Assembly (NCBI RefSeq): GCF_008923205.2
Contig: NZ_WBMS02000002.1
Span: 310,001 to 374,000 of the forward strand
DNA length: 64,000 nt
Direction of reading: 5' to 3'
Source: Actinomadura physcomitrii
GTDB taxonomy: Bacteria > Actinomycetota > Actinomycetes > Streptosporangiales > Streptosporangiaceae
Shown here: in pieces, positions 8,232-16,863 of the stretch
How positions within the stretch are numbered: the first letter of the stretch is position 1
Layout: each line of letters begins with the position of its first letter
Notes under the pieces: model-generated
What the model was told of the DNA's origin: nothing
The model's input: only the letters and a program-made list of their open reading frames with translations
Databases searched by the model: none
Translations under genes and position numbers: made by a program

Positions 8232-8753
8232 TCAGTCGGGTGCCGCGTCGACCGTGCCGAAGACGAACGACGAGACCTCGAGGTAGAGCTGCTCGGGGTA
8301 CGGCACGAAGCGGACCCGCCGGAGCCCCTGCTTCTGCCCCGCGGACTCGATGATGAACTCGCCGTAGCCGAGCGCCCGGCCCGTGTAGGAGCGCTTCAGC
8401 TCGATGTTGTCGACCTTCGCCATCGGCATCATCGCGATGTCCCGGTTGAGGACGCCGCGGATCACCATGACCCGGTGCTCGGTGACGAGGAAGAACTGCA
8501 GGGACCACGCGGCGAGGTTCCACAGCAGGTAGCCCAGGCTGACCAGCCACAGGAGCCAGATCCACGCGAACCCGACGGCGATCTGCACGGCCGCGCACAG
8601 GATCAGCGCCGCGACCGTGGACACGATCGGCAGCAGCAGGAGGGCGGGGTGCCGGCGCACGGCGATGACCCGTCCCTCGTAGGACATCAAGTACCTGTCG
8701 ACCATCCGCGTCGTCGTGTCGTCGCGGTGGACCACCATGTCCTGCAGATTCAC
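8232..8753 (-). CDS. PH-domain (bPH2/YdbS-like) membrane protein
   Basis: 173 residues starting at GTG 8753 (ATG 8738 is an alternative). Two adjacent hydrophobic helices (PALLLLPIVSTVAALILCAAV and IWLLWLVSLGYLLWNLAAWS) precede a bacterial PH-like domain: FFLVTEHRVMVIRGVLNRDIAMMPMAKVDNIEL ... YGEFIIESAGQ. This T-x-x-R-(V/L)-x-x-x-x-G-(V/I)-(L/F)-x-x-x-x-x-x-(M/L)-P pattern is diagnostic of the bPH_2/YdbS group. Likely sits in the cytoplasmic membrane. Function unknown. Convergent with the fused remnant ending at 8207. Confidence 0.85.
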   Translation of the reverse strand: MNLQDMVVHRDDTTTRMVDRYLMSYEGRVIAVRRHPALLLLPIVSTVAALILCAAVQIAVGFAWIWLLWLVSLGYLLWNLAAWSLQFFLVTEHRVMVIRGVLNRDIAMMPMAKVDNIELKRSYTGRALGYGEFIIESAGQKQGLRRVRFVPYPEQLYLEVSSFVFGTVDAAPD

Positions 8754-8887
8754 TGCAAAGTTCCCATCGTGTCCGGTGGGTTCAACGGTAGCCCAACGGG
8801 CGGCCGTGGGGCAGGGATCGCGGGGGTGAGGCGCGCGGGTCGCGCGGATACGCCGGATCGGCCTTGTGCGGGGCGGGCGGGCGGCTG

Positions 8888-9607
8888 ATGATGTTGCTCA
8901 TGGACGGCGTTGGGGAGCCCGGACGGCAGCCGCACGAGGGCCGTGCGGGCGCCGGGGGAGCGCAGGGGGACTTCGCCCACGACGTCATGGGCCGCCCGAT
9001 CTGGCGGCTGATGCTGCGCGGGCTGGGCGTGTACCTGCCGGGCTGGCGGACGCCGGAGACGGTGCTGCGGGTGCCGGGCGGCGCGACCGGGTTCGGCCCG
9101 CCCGCGTTCCTGGACGGCGCCGCCGGGTTCGGGCTGCAGCTCCCGGACCGCCGGCGCGGCCTGGAGCCCGACCGGGAGATCTACGTGCGGGGCCGGGAGA
9201 ACCCGAGCTTCGGCATCGTCGTGGCGGGCCCGGCGGAGGCGATCGGCAGCCGGGTCGTGGACGCGGAGGTGCTGATGCGGTTCGCGCGGCGGCTGACCTT
9301 CGAGGAGCTGTTCGACACCGGCGACGCCGACTCGGTGCCGTACGCGGTGCGCGGCGCGCGCGCGGTGGAGAACGTGGTGTTCCTCGACCGTGCCGCAGGC
9401 GTCGGGTTGTGCGCGGAGGTAGAACCGGCGACGCGTGCGCTGCACTGCCCGCTCTACGTGCGGATCGGCGGTCCGGCGGAGCGCACGGTCTGGGCCTACG
9501 CCCCGAACGACGGCCACATCCCGAACAACGGGCACACTCCGAACAACGACCACGGTGCGGGCCCGGCCTATGGTGCGGAGGCCCAGGCGGTGAGGTCCCA
9601 CAGCTGA
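8888..9607 (+). CDS. Unrecognised soluble protein (239 aa)
   Basis: Codon use is strongly biased to G/C at third positions across the whole frame, so it is a real gene, but I recognise no family. Visible features: an Arg/Gly-rich first 30 residues, an LRGLGVYLPGWRTPETVLRV segment, alternating short beta-like stretches (NPSFGIVVAGPAEAIGSRVV, ENVVFLDRAAGVGLCAEV), and a low-complexity tail with three NxxHIPNN/GHTPNNDH-like repeats. No signal peptide or membrane helix. ATG 8888 and 8891 are both possible starts; there is no clear ribosome site. Its 3' end overlaps the convergent gene at 9568 by 40 bases. Confidence 0.6.
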   Translation: MMLLMDGVGEPGRQPHEGRAGAGGAQGDFAHDVMGRPIWRLMLRGLGVYLPGWRTPETVLRVPGGATGFGPPAFLDGAAGFGLQLPDRRRGLEPDREIYVRGRENPSFGIVVAGPAEAIGSRVVDAEVLMRFARRLTFEELFDTGDADSVPYAVRGARAVENVVFLDRAAGVGLCAEVEPATRALHCPLYVRIGGPAERTVWAYAPNDGHIPNNGHTPNNDHGAGPAYGAEAQAVRSHS

Positions 9608-10776
9608 TGCGACGGCAGCCGCCGCAGCCGTTCGGTGGCCGACGACGGGTCCCAGAACACCTCGTCGCTCTCCAGCTCCAGTGACTGCGCGGCCGTCAGC
9701 ACGGCGCACAGCAGCTCGTCGCGGGTGCGGACCGCCATCAGCGGCCCGATCTGCGCCACCGCCCCCGAACACTCCGACAGAGTGCGCAGGAGCGCCTTGA
9801 GTGCTTCCTCGTCCTCGGGGGCGCGCGCGGGCTCCACACCGGGCGGCAGGCCCGGCTCGACGCGGGCCAGGCCGCCGCGCCGGTCGCCGCCGTTCGCGGT
9901 GAGGCCGTTCCTCGGCGCCTCGGTGCCCGCCGAGATGAGCAGCGCGCTGAACGCGCCCGCGAGGTCCTCGGCGGCCTGCCCGCCGAGGAAGTAGCGGCGC
10001 CGCTCGGGCGAGCCCGGCGCCGTCCCGTCGGTGCCCTCGGCGGTGCGGAACCGGACGTTCAGCCGGCTGGCCCGCACGCACCGCTCGTACATCTCGGTGA
10101 GGATGTCCTCGAGCTGCTCGTCGCGCGCCCACAGCCGTCCCGTGGCGGTCACGGACGTCCCGCCGGGATGCTCGCGGGGGCGGCCGGTCAGCGCGGCCGT
10201 GACGGTGTCGTCGAGCTCGCCCTCGGTGAACTGGAGCAGCTCGGTGACGACGTCCTCGACGTCCTCCAGCGTGCGCGTCAGGGTGCGCTGCAGCTCGAGG
10301 ATCTCCTCGCCGCCGCGCTCCAGCTCGGCGAGCCGGTCCAGCGCGCCCTCCACCTTGCCCTCGACGGCGGCGGCGCCGGGGCCGGTCACCGACCGCACCG
10401 ACGTCTCGATCTCGGCGAGCTTGCGGCGCAGCGCGGCGAGCGTGATGCGCTGCTGCTCCAGGTCGTGCAGCCGGCCCGCCTGCACGCGCAGGTGCTCGTC
10501 GGCCTGGTGGACGCGCCCGGCCAGCTCCGCGACCTGCTCGTGGTTGTGCCGGAGCCGGCCGTCCAGCGCGGGCAGCACGTCCTGCTTGACCCGCGACAGC
10601 TCGGCGGTGAGCTGCTCGCCGACCGTGACCAGCACGTTGTTCTGCTTGGTGACCTGCTCGTTCAGCTCATCGACGCGGCGCGCGAACGCGGTGGCCTGGT
10701 TGCGGGACTGGCGGCCCGCGTAGAGCTCCAGCGCCCCGACCACGACGCACAGCACCACCAGGACGACCGTCGTCAT
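9568..10776 (-). CDS. Membrane-anchored coiled-coil protein
   Basis: 402 residues from ATG 10776. One N-terminal membrane helix (TTVVLVVLCVVVGALELYAG) is followed by long heptad-like coiled coils over about residues 25-190 (NQATAFARRVDELNEQVTKQ, LAGRVHQADEHLRVQAGRLH, LELQRTLTRTLEDVEDVVTE). A globular C-terminal part with ELLCAVLTAAQSLELES and LPSHQLWDLTAW follows. No enzyme motif seen. It lies 166 bases beyond the end of the PknG operon and has its own upstream region containing two AACTTACG repeats, so it is probably transcribed separately. A structural or scaffolding role is only a guess. Confidence 0.7.
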   Translation of the reverse strand: MTTVVLVVLCVVVGALELYAGRQSRNQATAFARRVDELNEQVTKQNNVLVTVGEQLTAELSRVKQDVLPALDGRLRHNHEQVAELAGRVHQADEHLRVQAGRLHDLEQQRITLAALRRKLAEIETSVRSVTGPGAAAVEGKVEGALDRLAELERGGEEILELQRTLTRTLEDVEDVVTELLQFTEGELDDTVTAALTGRPREHPGGTSVTATGRLWARDEQLEDILTEMYERCVRASRLNVRFRTAEGTDGTAPGSPERRRYFLGGQAAEDLAGAFSALLISAGTEAPRNGLTANGGDRRGGLARVEPGLPPGVEPARAPEDEEALKALLRTLSECSGAVAQIGPLMAVRTRDELLCAVLTAAQSLELESDEVFWDPSSATERLRRLPSHQLWDLTAWASAP

Positions 10777-10829
10777 GGCACTCCTCGGGCGGGGCGGTTC
10801 CTACCGGAAAGGGTTTTGATCGCGACCAT

Positions 10830-10863
10830 AACTTACGATCACGCGCGCCGACCGGAACTTACG
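10830..10863. promoter_or_regulatory. Direct repeat AACTTACG upstream of the coiled-coil gene
   Basis: AACTTACG occurs at 10830-10837 and 10856-10863, 26 bases apart (start to start), in the gap ahead of the minus-strand gene at 10776. The second copy extends to the near-palindrome CTTACGTAAC. A possible regulator binding pair. No known motif recognised. Confidence 0.3.
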
Positions 10864-10942
10864 TAACCGACTGATCTCAGTGACCGTCCGGTCTCATCCG
10901 CCCTTCGCGCCCCGCCATTCGTGCCATTGCGCGCCCGTGCGG

Positions 10943-11833
10943 TCACGCTTCGTCGCAGCCCTCGAATTGGGGCACGGTGGTGGTGACTTTCAGGTTCGCG
11001 GGATCGAACCATTTGTGCAGCAGCTTCGGCAGGGTCCCGTCCTGGTACATCTTGGTGAGGACCTTGTTCACCTTCTCGCAGCCGTCGACGTCGTCCTTGC
11101 GAAGGCCGATGCCGTACGGCTCGTCGGAGAACGGCGCGTTGACCACCTGGACCTTGTGGCCCTCGCGTACCGCCTTCGCGGCCAGTCCCGCGAGGATCAG
11201 GTCGTCGGTCGAGATGGCGTCGAGGCGGCCCGAGGTGAGGCCGTCCAGGCAGGCCGTGTAGCCGCCGGCGTCCGCGGGAAGCGCCGCCACGCCCAGTTCG
11301 TCGTGGACGCGTGTGTACGACACCGAGCCGGTGACCCGGCACAGCCGCTTCCCGGCGAGGTCGTGGACGTTCTTCACCGAGGACGCGTCGGACGCGCGGA
11401 CGAGGACGTCCTGGTGCGCGACGTAGTACGGCCCGGCGAACGCCACCTTCAGCTTCCGCTCGGGCGTGATGGAGTAGCTGGCGACGACGAGGTCGACCTT
11501 GCCCTTCTCGATCACGCTCTCGCGGCTCTTGGACGTCACCGGCTCGAAGCGGACGTGCGAGCCGCCGACGCCGAGCCGCCGGGCGACCTCCCTGGCGACG
11601 TCGATGTCGAAGCCCGAGTAGGTGCCGCCGCTGCTCGCCCCGAGGCCGGGCTGGTCGGTGTTGACGCCGATCGTGAGCTCGCTCTTGTGCACGATCGACG
11701 ACTCGCCCGCGTCGGCGATCCCGCACGCCGCCGCAGACAGCGCCGCAGTCCCCGCGGCCAGCAGCGCCGCCGCCGCGCGCAGGACGTGCCCGTTCCGCCG
11801 GATTCCCATGGTCCCCACCCCGCGCCTTCTCAT
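10943..11833 (-). CDS. glnH: GlnH-like periplasmic amino-acid-binding lipoprotein
   Basis: 296 residues from ATG 11833 (overlaps the upstream stop, ATGA); ATG 11809, preceded by GGGGTGGGGA, would give 288. Lipoprotein signal with lipobox SAAAC (Cys37). Family 3 solute-binding fold: ELTIGVNTDQPGLG, GFDIDVAREVARRLG, DLVVASYSITPERKLKVAFA, AISTDDLILAGLA, EPYGIGLRKDD. There are no transporter permease or ATPase genes nearby. Instead it closes the PknG operon directly behind a GlnX-like membrane protein. In Mycobacterium the pknG-glnH-glnX set senses extracellular aspartate/glutamate, GlnH binding the ligand and GlnX passing the signal to PknG. The same role is inferred here. Confidence 0.85.
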   Translation of the reverse strand: MRRRGVGTMGIRRNGHVLRAAAALLAAGTAALSAAACGIADAGESSIVHKSELTIGVNTDQPGLGASSGGTYSGFDIDVAREVARRLGVGGSHVRFEPVTSKSRESVIEKGKVDLVVASYSITPERKLKVAFAGPYYVAHQDVLVRASDASSVKNVHDLAGKRLCRVTGSVSYTRVHDELGVAALPADAGGYTACLDGLTSGRLDAISTDDLILAGLAAKAVREGHKVQVVNAPFSDEPYGIGLRKDDVDGCEKVNKVLTKMYQDGTLPKLLHKWFDPANLKVTTTVPQFEGCDEA

Positions 11834-13362
11834 CGCTGCCACCGGTATTCCGCCAGGCGCGGCCGCACCCCGGCCAGCGCGAGCGCGACGATGACGACGC
11901 CCGCGGCGGGCAGCACCCCGTACCAGCCGCCGGTGCCGTGCTCGCCGTCCTTGACCGCGTCCTGGAACGCGGTCCAGTGGATGCCGATGAGGGACTGCAT
12001 GTCCTGGTCGTACCGGGTGAAGTCGGCGGTCGCCGCGCTGCGCGCCGCGGCGGCCTGCGCCTTCTGCCCGCCGTCCGCGAGCGCGCGCATCCGGTGGTCG
12101 TTCGCCTGGACCTTCTGGTAGTCGGCGAGCACGCGCTTCAGCGCGTCCTCGGTGTCGACGGGCCTGGCGAGGTCCTCGGTCCGGTTGGCCTCGGCGCCGA
12201 GGAAACCGAGGAAGGGCGCCCGTCCCTGCTCGACCGGCAGCCCCTTCTGCACGGCGGCGTTGTACTCGTCGAGATTCCCGGCCTTCAGGTACAGGACGGT
12301 CTGCGACTTGTTCAGGTAGACCTGCTCGTAGGTGTCGGCACGGGCCGGGTCGAGCAGGAAGCGCGTCTCGTCGGCGTTCGCGCTGTTGCTGATCGCGCGC
12401 GCCCGCGACAGCGACAGGATCGGGTCGAAGCCCTGCTCCTTCGCGCGGCGCAGGTCGCCGGCCTGCCCGTACAGCATCGCCGCGCACGCGGCGACGAGGA
12501 CGAGCGCGCCGAGCGTCGCGACCGCCAGCGCCGGGTTCAGCAGCCGCCGGAAGCGGCGCGCCAGGTACCCCTGCAGCCCGAGCAGGACGGCCAGCAGGAC
12601 GATCCCGGTCACGATGACCCACAGGGCGCCCGACCGGACGTCGGAGCGCTTGTCCTCGTAGGTGTGCCGGACGAGCGTGCCGTTGTCGAGCGTCAGGTTG
12701 TACGCCTTGGGCAGCAGGTCGAGCTTCATCATGTCGGTCGCCTGCCGGTACAGGTCCAGGACCTGCTTCGGCGGCTGCCCGGACGTGCGCCCGGACTGCC
12801 GGTCGAGCAGCAGCGCCTGCGAGGCGAGCCGCTCGTAGCGGCCGATGCCGTCGAGCAGCTCGCGGGCGGTGTCGTCCTCGGTGGTCTCGTCGGCGAGCTT
12901 GGCGGCCTTCAGCAGCGCGACGCCGGCCCGCTGCCGGTCCTGGTCGTAGCGGGCGAGGGCCTGGTCGCGACCGCCGCCGGGCGCGGCGCCGGCGAGCAGC
13001 GCGTTGGCGAGCTGGGCGTCCATGTCCGACAGCTGGAAGTACATGTCGCCGGTCGCGACGACCTGCGGGCCCGCGTCCTTCCCGATCACCTTGACCCCGT
13101 CGCGGGCGTCGGCGATCGCCGCCCACGCCACCACGAGCAGGGCCACGAGAACCACGGCGACCGCGGCGGTCAGCGCCCGGACCCGGCCCGCGACGGTGCG
13201 GGGCAGCGCCCGCGCGATGCCCGACGGCTCGGCGGGGGCCGCGCGCCGCAGCCGCCGCGCCGACGGGCGCTCGGGCGGCGGCGCCTCCCCGCCGGGGGCC
13301 CCGGCGGCCCGCCCGGACGGTGCGCCCGGCGGACCCGCCGGCGCCTGCTGGACGGCCGTCAT
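11830..13362 (-). CDS. GlnX-like membrane sensor protein of the PknG pathway
   Basis: 510 residues from ATG 13362 (ATGA overlap with the FHA gene stop). A proline/alanine-rich cytoplasmic head (1-60) is followed by a membrane helix at about 63-84. A long helical extracytoplasmic region (ARDGVKVIGKDAGPQVVATG onward) follows, then two helices around 245-298 (WVIVTGIVLLAVLLGLQGYL and LAVATLGALVLVAACAAML), a second extracytoplasmic helical domain, and a last helix near 478-498. This duplicated helix-domain-helix layout, and its place between the kinase genes and glnH, match the GlnX protein that couples GlnH to PknG in mycobacteria. No catalytic motif. Sequence-level relation to GlnX is inferred from architecture and context only. 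Confidence 0.7.
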   Translation of the reverse strand: MTAVQQAPAGPPGAPSGRAAGAPGGEAPPPERPSARRLRRAAPAEPSGIARALPRTVAGRVRALTAAVAVVLVALLVVAWAAIADARDGVKVIGKDAGPQVVATGDMYFQLSDMDAQLANALLAGAAPGGGRDQALARYDQDRQRAGVALLKAAKLADETTEDDTARELLDGIGRYERLASQALLLDRQSGRTSGQPPKQVLDLYRQATDMMKLDLLPKAYNLTLDNGTLVRHTYEDKRSDVRSGALWVIVTGIVLLAVLLGLQGYLARRFRRLLNPALAVATLGALVLVAACAAMLYGQAGDLRRAKEQGFDPILSLSRARAISNSANADETRFLLDPARADTYEQVYLNKSQTVLYLKAGNLDEYNAAVQKGLPVEQGRAPFLGFLGAEANRTEDLARPVDTEDALKRVLADYQKVQANDHRMRALADGGQKAQAAAARSAATADFTRYDQDMQSLIGIHWTAFQDAVKDGEHGTGGWYGVLPAAGVVIVALALAGVRPRLAEYRWQR

Positions 13363-14096
13363 GGCGCCTCGTCTCTGGTCAGCGTGATGGTGGTCCAGGC
13401 GCCGACGTGGATGCGGTCGCCCGCGGACACGGGGACCTCCTCGTTCAGCGGGATCGGCTCGGTGGAGCCGTTCAGGCAGGTCCGGTTCCGGGAACCGGGG
13501 TCGACGAGCGTCCAGGTGCCGTCCGGCTTGGCCAGCAGCACGGCGTGCACGTGCGAGACGCCCGGGTCCTCCGGCGGCTCGCGCAGGTCGATCTCCGGCG
13601 GGGACGGCTGCGCCGAGCTGCGCCGCCCGATGCGGATCTGCCGCCCGGCGAGCGGGATCCGGCGCTCCGGCGCGTACGGCGGGAACGACAGCGCCGCCGA
13701 GTCCGGGCCCTCCTCGGCGATGACCGCGTTGTAGTACTCGCGGTCGGCGGCGACCACGGCCGTCCAGCCCGCCGCGTTCGCTGCGGGCGGTGCCGGTGCG
13801 GGCGGTGCCGGGTCGGGCGGTGCCGGTGCTGGAGGTGCCGGCTCCGGGGGCGCCGACCGGGCGGGGGTGGGCCGGCCGCCGCCGGTCGCGAAGTCGTAGC
13901 CGCAGATCTCGCAGAACCGGTCGGCGCCGGGTTCGCCGCAGTCCGGGCAGATCCGCTCCCCGGCCGGGGCGGGCGACGCTCCGGGACCCCCGCCGGACGG
14001 GGACGCGGGGGAGGCCGGAGGCGCGCCGATGAGCTCGCCGCAGTCGTCGCAGTAGTCCGCGGACCGCGAGGTGTGTCCGTTGGGGCAGATCGCCAT
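13359..14096 (-). CDS. Double zinc-ribbon plus FHA-domain protein
   Basis: 245 residues from ATG 14096, two bases after the VWA gene stop. N-terminal zinc ribbons C-x-x-GH...ADYCDDCG (about 4-20) and CPDCG...DRFCEICG (about 50-66) are followed by a Pro/Ala-Pro/Pro linker. A C-terminal FHA domain has RIGR in the first strand, G-V-S-x-x-H-A at the phosphothreonine site and DPGSRNRTCLNG later. FHA domains bind phosphothreonine, so this is the probable reader or substrate of the operon's PknG kinase. It plays a role like GarA/OdhI but with a different N-terminus (no ETTS-type motif seen). Confidence 0.85.
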   Translation of the reverse strand: MAICPNGHTSRSADYCDDCGELIGAPPASPASPSGGGPGASPAPAGERICPDCGEPGADRFCEICGYDFATGGGRPTPARSAPPEPAPPAPAPPDPAPPAPAPPAANAAGWTAVVAADREYYNAVIAEEGPDSAALSFPPYAPERRIPLAGRQIRIGRRSSAQPSPPEIDLREPPEDPGVSHVHAVLLAKPDGTWTLVDPGSRNRTCLNGSTEPIPLNEEVPVSAGDRIHVGAWTTITLTRDEAP

Positions 14097-14098
14097 GC

Positions 14099-15454
14099 TC
14101 AGCCCTCGCCCCGCCGCGTCGGCACCGTCTCGTCCTTGCGGGTCGTCGGGGTCTCGGCCCCGCGGGTCCGGACGGTCTTGGTGGAGCGGGTGTCGAGCGT
14201 CATCTCGTCGGCCTTGTCGACGTCGCGCTTCAGCCGGACGGTCCCGGTGGCGGGGTCGACGACGTCCACGACGCGGCGCAGCAGCGCGGTGATCTCCTCG
14301 TTGCCGGCCTCGTCGGCGAGCACCACCGCGCGGCCGAGCCGCGCGGTGGCGGTGTCGACGTCGCCCTTGTTGCGGGCCTCCAGCCCCTCCTGGATGGCCT
14401 GCGCCAGCTCCGCCTGCCCGGTGTAGCCCGCGACCCGCGGGTTGATCTTGGTGGAGAGCGCCTCGTCGTCGGTCCACTGCGCGAGCACGTTCCCGGTCGC
14501 CAGCACCTGCGCCTCCTCACCGGGGGCGCCCGGCACGACCAGCTTCACCCAGGCGGCGCGGACCTCCTTGCCGACCTCGCCGGGCGGCACCTCGACGCAG
14601 ACGTGGTAGTCGCGGCTCTCGGCGCCCCACGCGCCGAGCGGGTAGTCGCCGGCCTGCGTCGCCGACTCCGTCCGCTTGCCGGTGAGGTCGTCCACCGACG
14701 GCATGACCTGCTTGACGAACTTCAGCGTCGCGGTCTTCGGCGTCCACACCCGCAGCGCCACGTCCGCGACGGCCTTGCCCATCGCCGCCTCCGTCATCGC
14801 CCGGAAGTCGGCCGCGAGGTCCTCGGTGTCGCGGATGAACTCGACGCTGCCGAGCAGCGCGGACGCGATCCGGCGCAGCTCGGCGACATCCCAGTCGGTG
14901 CCGATGCCGCGGCAGTCGCACACGAACCGGCCCGCGCAGCGCGCCAGCGCGGCGTTGAGCTGCTCGGGCGTCTCGTGCTGGTTCTTGCCGTCGGTCAGCA
15001 GGATCGCCTGCCGGATCGCGCCCGGCCGGGCGTCGAAGATCTGGTCGGCGAGCCGCAGCCACGACCCGATCGCGGTGCCGCCGGACGCCTTCAGCTTCCT
15101 CAGCTCCTGCTTGGCGCGCTGCCGGGTGCCGTCGTCCGCCTTGACGAGGCCGGGCCGCTGCGGGAACACCATCGACGCGGAGTTGGAGCCGGAGACGATC
15201 GCGAACTCGACGCCGTCGCGCAGCGTGTCCACGGCGGTCTGCGCGGCGGCGACGGCGGCGCGCAGCTTGGTGTCGGGATACGACATGGAGCCGGACGTGT
15301 CGATGATGACCACCACGGCGGCGTCCACCGCGGCCGGCGACGGCTGCGCCGGGCCGGTCGCCTCGACGGACACGATGGCGTGCACCTCGCGGCCGCCCGC
15401 GGGCAGGTACTTGTTCTGGTCGACCTTGATCGTGAATTGCGGCTGCTCGCTCAT
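14099..15454 (-). CDS. von Willebrand factor type A domain protein
   Basis: 451 residues from ATG 15454, overlapping the phosphatase stop by 4 bases. The VWA domain starts near residue 45 with an intact MIDAS metal site, VVVIIDTSGSMS (D-x-S-x-S), later SGGTAIGSWL (threonine ligand) and AILLTDGKNQ (aspartate ligand). No signal peptide, so it is cytoplasmic. The C-terminal region (QAELAQAIQEGLEARNKGDV, then DTATARLGRAVVLADEAGNE) is helical. The tail contains several Thr-rich stretches (RSTKTVRTRGAETPTTRKDE) that could be phosphorylated by the kinase and bound by the FHA protein; that is inference. Confidence 0.85.
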   Translation of the reverse strand: MSEQPQFTIKVDQNKYLPAGGREVHAIVSVEATGPAQPSPAAVDAAVVVIIDTSGSMSYPDTKLRAAVAAAQTAVDTLRDGVEFAIVSGSNSASMVFPQRPGLVKADDGTRQRAKQELRKLKASGGTAIGSWLRLADQIFDARPGAIRQAILLTDGKNQHETPEQLNAALARCAGRFVCDCRGIGTDWDVAELRRIASALLGSVEFIRDTEDLAADFRAMTEAAMGKAVADVALRVWTPKTATLKFVKQVMPSVDDLTGKRTESATQAGDYPLGAWGAESRDYHVCVEVPPGEVGKEVRAAWVKLVVPGAPGEEAQVLATGNVLAQWTDDEALSTKINPRVAGYTGQAELAQAIQEGLEARNKGDVDTATARLGRAVVLADEAGNEEITALLRRVVDVVDPATGTVRLKRDVDKADEMTLDTRSTKTVRTRGAETPTTRKDETVPTRRGEG

Positions 15455-16863
15455 CGGTGCTGCTCCGTGCTCTCGGGGTGCGTGCGCGGGGGGACTGGGG
15501 GAGTGGGGAAGGGGATGACCGCGACGGTGATGTTGTCGCGCCCGCCGGCGTCGAGGGCGTGCCGGACGAGCGTCCGGGCGGCGCCGAGCGGGTCGGCGGC
15601 CGGGTCGGGCCGCTCCCTGCCCGCCGGTGCGCCCGCCGGTGCGCCCGCCGGAGCCGCGGGCTCCTCCGCGGGCCTTTCCGCGGGGCCGCCTCCGGGGCCG
15701 CCGAGGAGGGACGCCAGGTCGGCGGCGGCGGGGAAGTAGTTCCACAGGCCGTCGCTGCACACCAGCAACGTGCCGGGGCCGGTCGGGCGGAACGTCGCGA
15801 CGTGCGGCCGGACCTCGCCCGCGTCCGCGCCCAGCCAGGCGGTGATGACGTGCGCGTTCGGGTGCGCCTCCGCCTCCGCCTCGGTCAGCGCGCCCTGCGC
15901 CACCATGATCGCCGCCCACGAGTCGTCCTCGGTGAGCTGCCGGGACGCGCTCAGCTCCGCCATGTCGCCGGTGCTGGGCTCGGTGTCCCCGGTGGCGGGC
16001 TCGGTGTCGTCGGGACCGAGGCCGTCGGGGCGCGTCGCGTCCGGCCGGGTCTCCTCCTCGCCGCCGTCGGCCGTCCCGCCCCCGTCGGCGGACAGCCAGT
16101 AGGCGCGGCTGTCGCCGACCCAGCCGACGGTCAGGGCCCCGCCGCGCGTCACCGCCGACACGTACGTGCACGACGGCGCCTCCGCCGGGGACGCGGCCAG
16201 CGCGGCGACCGCGCCGGCCGCCTTCAGCGCGGCGGAGCGGGTCGCGTCCTCGGGGTCGCGGCCCGCGTCCAGCAGCGCCGCCAGCTCGGCGGCGGCGGTG
16301 TCGGCCGCCGTGCGGGACGCCTCGTCCGGACGCTGCGACGAGCCGACCCCGTCCGACACGACCGCCACGACGCCCGCGGCGTGCGCGGCGAGGGCGAGCG
16401 CGTCCTCGTTGCGGCTGTAGCGCCTGCCGCGGTCGCTGGCGCCCGCGGCCGCGAGCGCGCCGGACCCGTTCGCGCCCGGCCCGGCGGGCCCGCCCGCCGG
16501 AAGACCGATCTCGACGTGGTCGCGTTCGGCGGGCTGGCGCAGGCCGCACCGCTCGCAGTAGCCGTCCGCGTCGATCGCCGCGCCCCCGCACTCCGGGCAT
16601 GGGCGGGCGCCGGCCGCCGCGGCCCGGCGCTTGGCGAGGGAAGCGGAGCTCTGCCGGATCGTCGCGCCCTCCCGGGGCGCCGCGTCGCCCCGCCCGGGAC
16701 CCGCCGGCGGCGGATCGCCGAGCTTGTGCCCGCAGTTCTCGCAGTACACGTAGCCCGGGTAGACGATCTCCCCGCACACCGGGCAGGTCGGCTCGGCGGG
16801 CTTGGCCGCGCCCGCGCCCTCGGCCGGGTCGGCGGTGCGGTCGGCGGTGGAGTCGTCGGTCAC
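15451..16863 (-). CDS. PP2C-family serine/threonine phosphatase with zinc ribbons
   Basis: 470 residues from GTG 16863, overlapping the pknG stop (GTGA). Two zinc ribbons come first: CPVCG...YVYCENCG (about 27-46) and CPECGG...DGYCERCG. PP2C motifs follow: DRGRRYSRNEDAL, VVAVVSDGVGSS (metal-binding Asp), VGWVGDSRAYWL, LLVCSDGLWNYF and DNITVAVI. A long acidic/threonine insertion (DATRPDGLGPDDTEPATGDT) interrupts the catalytic domain between strands. It would reverse phosphorylation made by the neighbouring kinase. Placing phosphatase and kinase genes 4 bases overlapped suggests fixed stoichiometry. Confidence 0.9.
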   Translation of the reverse strand: MTDDSTADRTADPAEGAGAAKPAEPTCPVCGEIVYPGYVYCENCGHKLGDPPPAGPGRGDAAPREGATIRQSSASLAKRRAAAAGARPCPECGGAAIDADGYCERCGLRQPAERDHVEIGLPAGGPAGPGANGSGALAAAGASDRGRRYSRNEDALALAAHAAGVVAVVSDGVGSSQRPDEASRTAADTAAAELAALLDAGRDPEDATRSAALKAAGAVAALAASPAEAPSCTYVSAVTRGGALTVGWVGDSRAYWLSADGGGTADGGEEETRPDATRPDGLGPDDTEPATGDTEPSTGDMAELSASRQLTEDDSWAAIMVAQGALTEAEAEAHPNAHVITAWLGADAGEVRPHVATFRPTGPGTLLVCSDGLWNYFPAAADLASLLGGPGGGPAERPAEEPAAPAGAPAGAPAGRERPDPAADPLGAARTLVRHALDAGGRDNITVAVIPFPTPPVPPRTHPESTEQHR

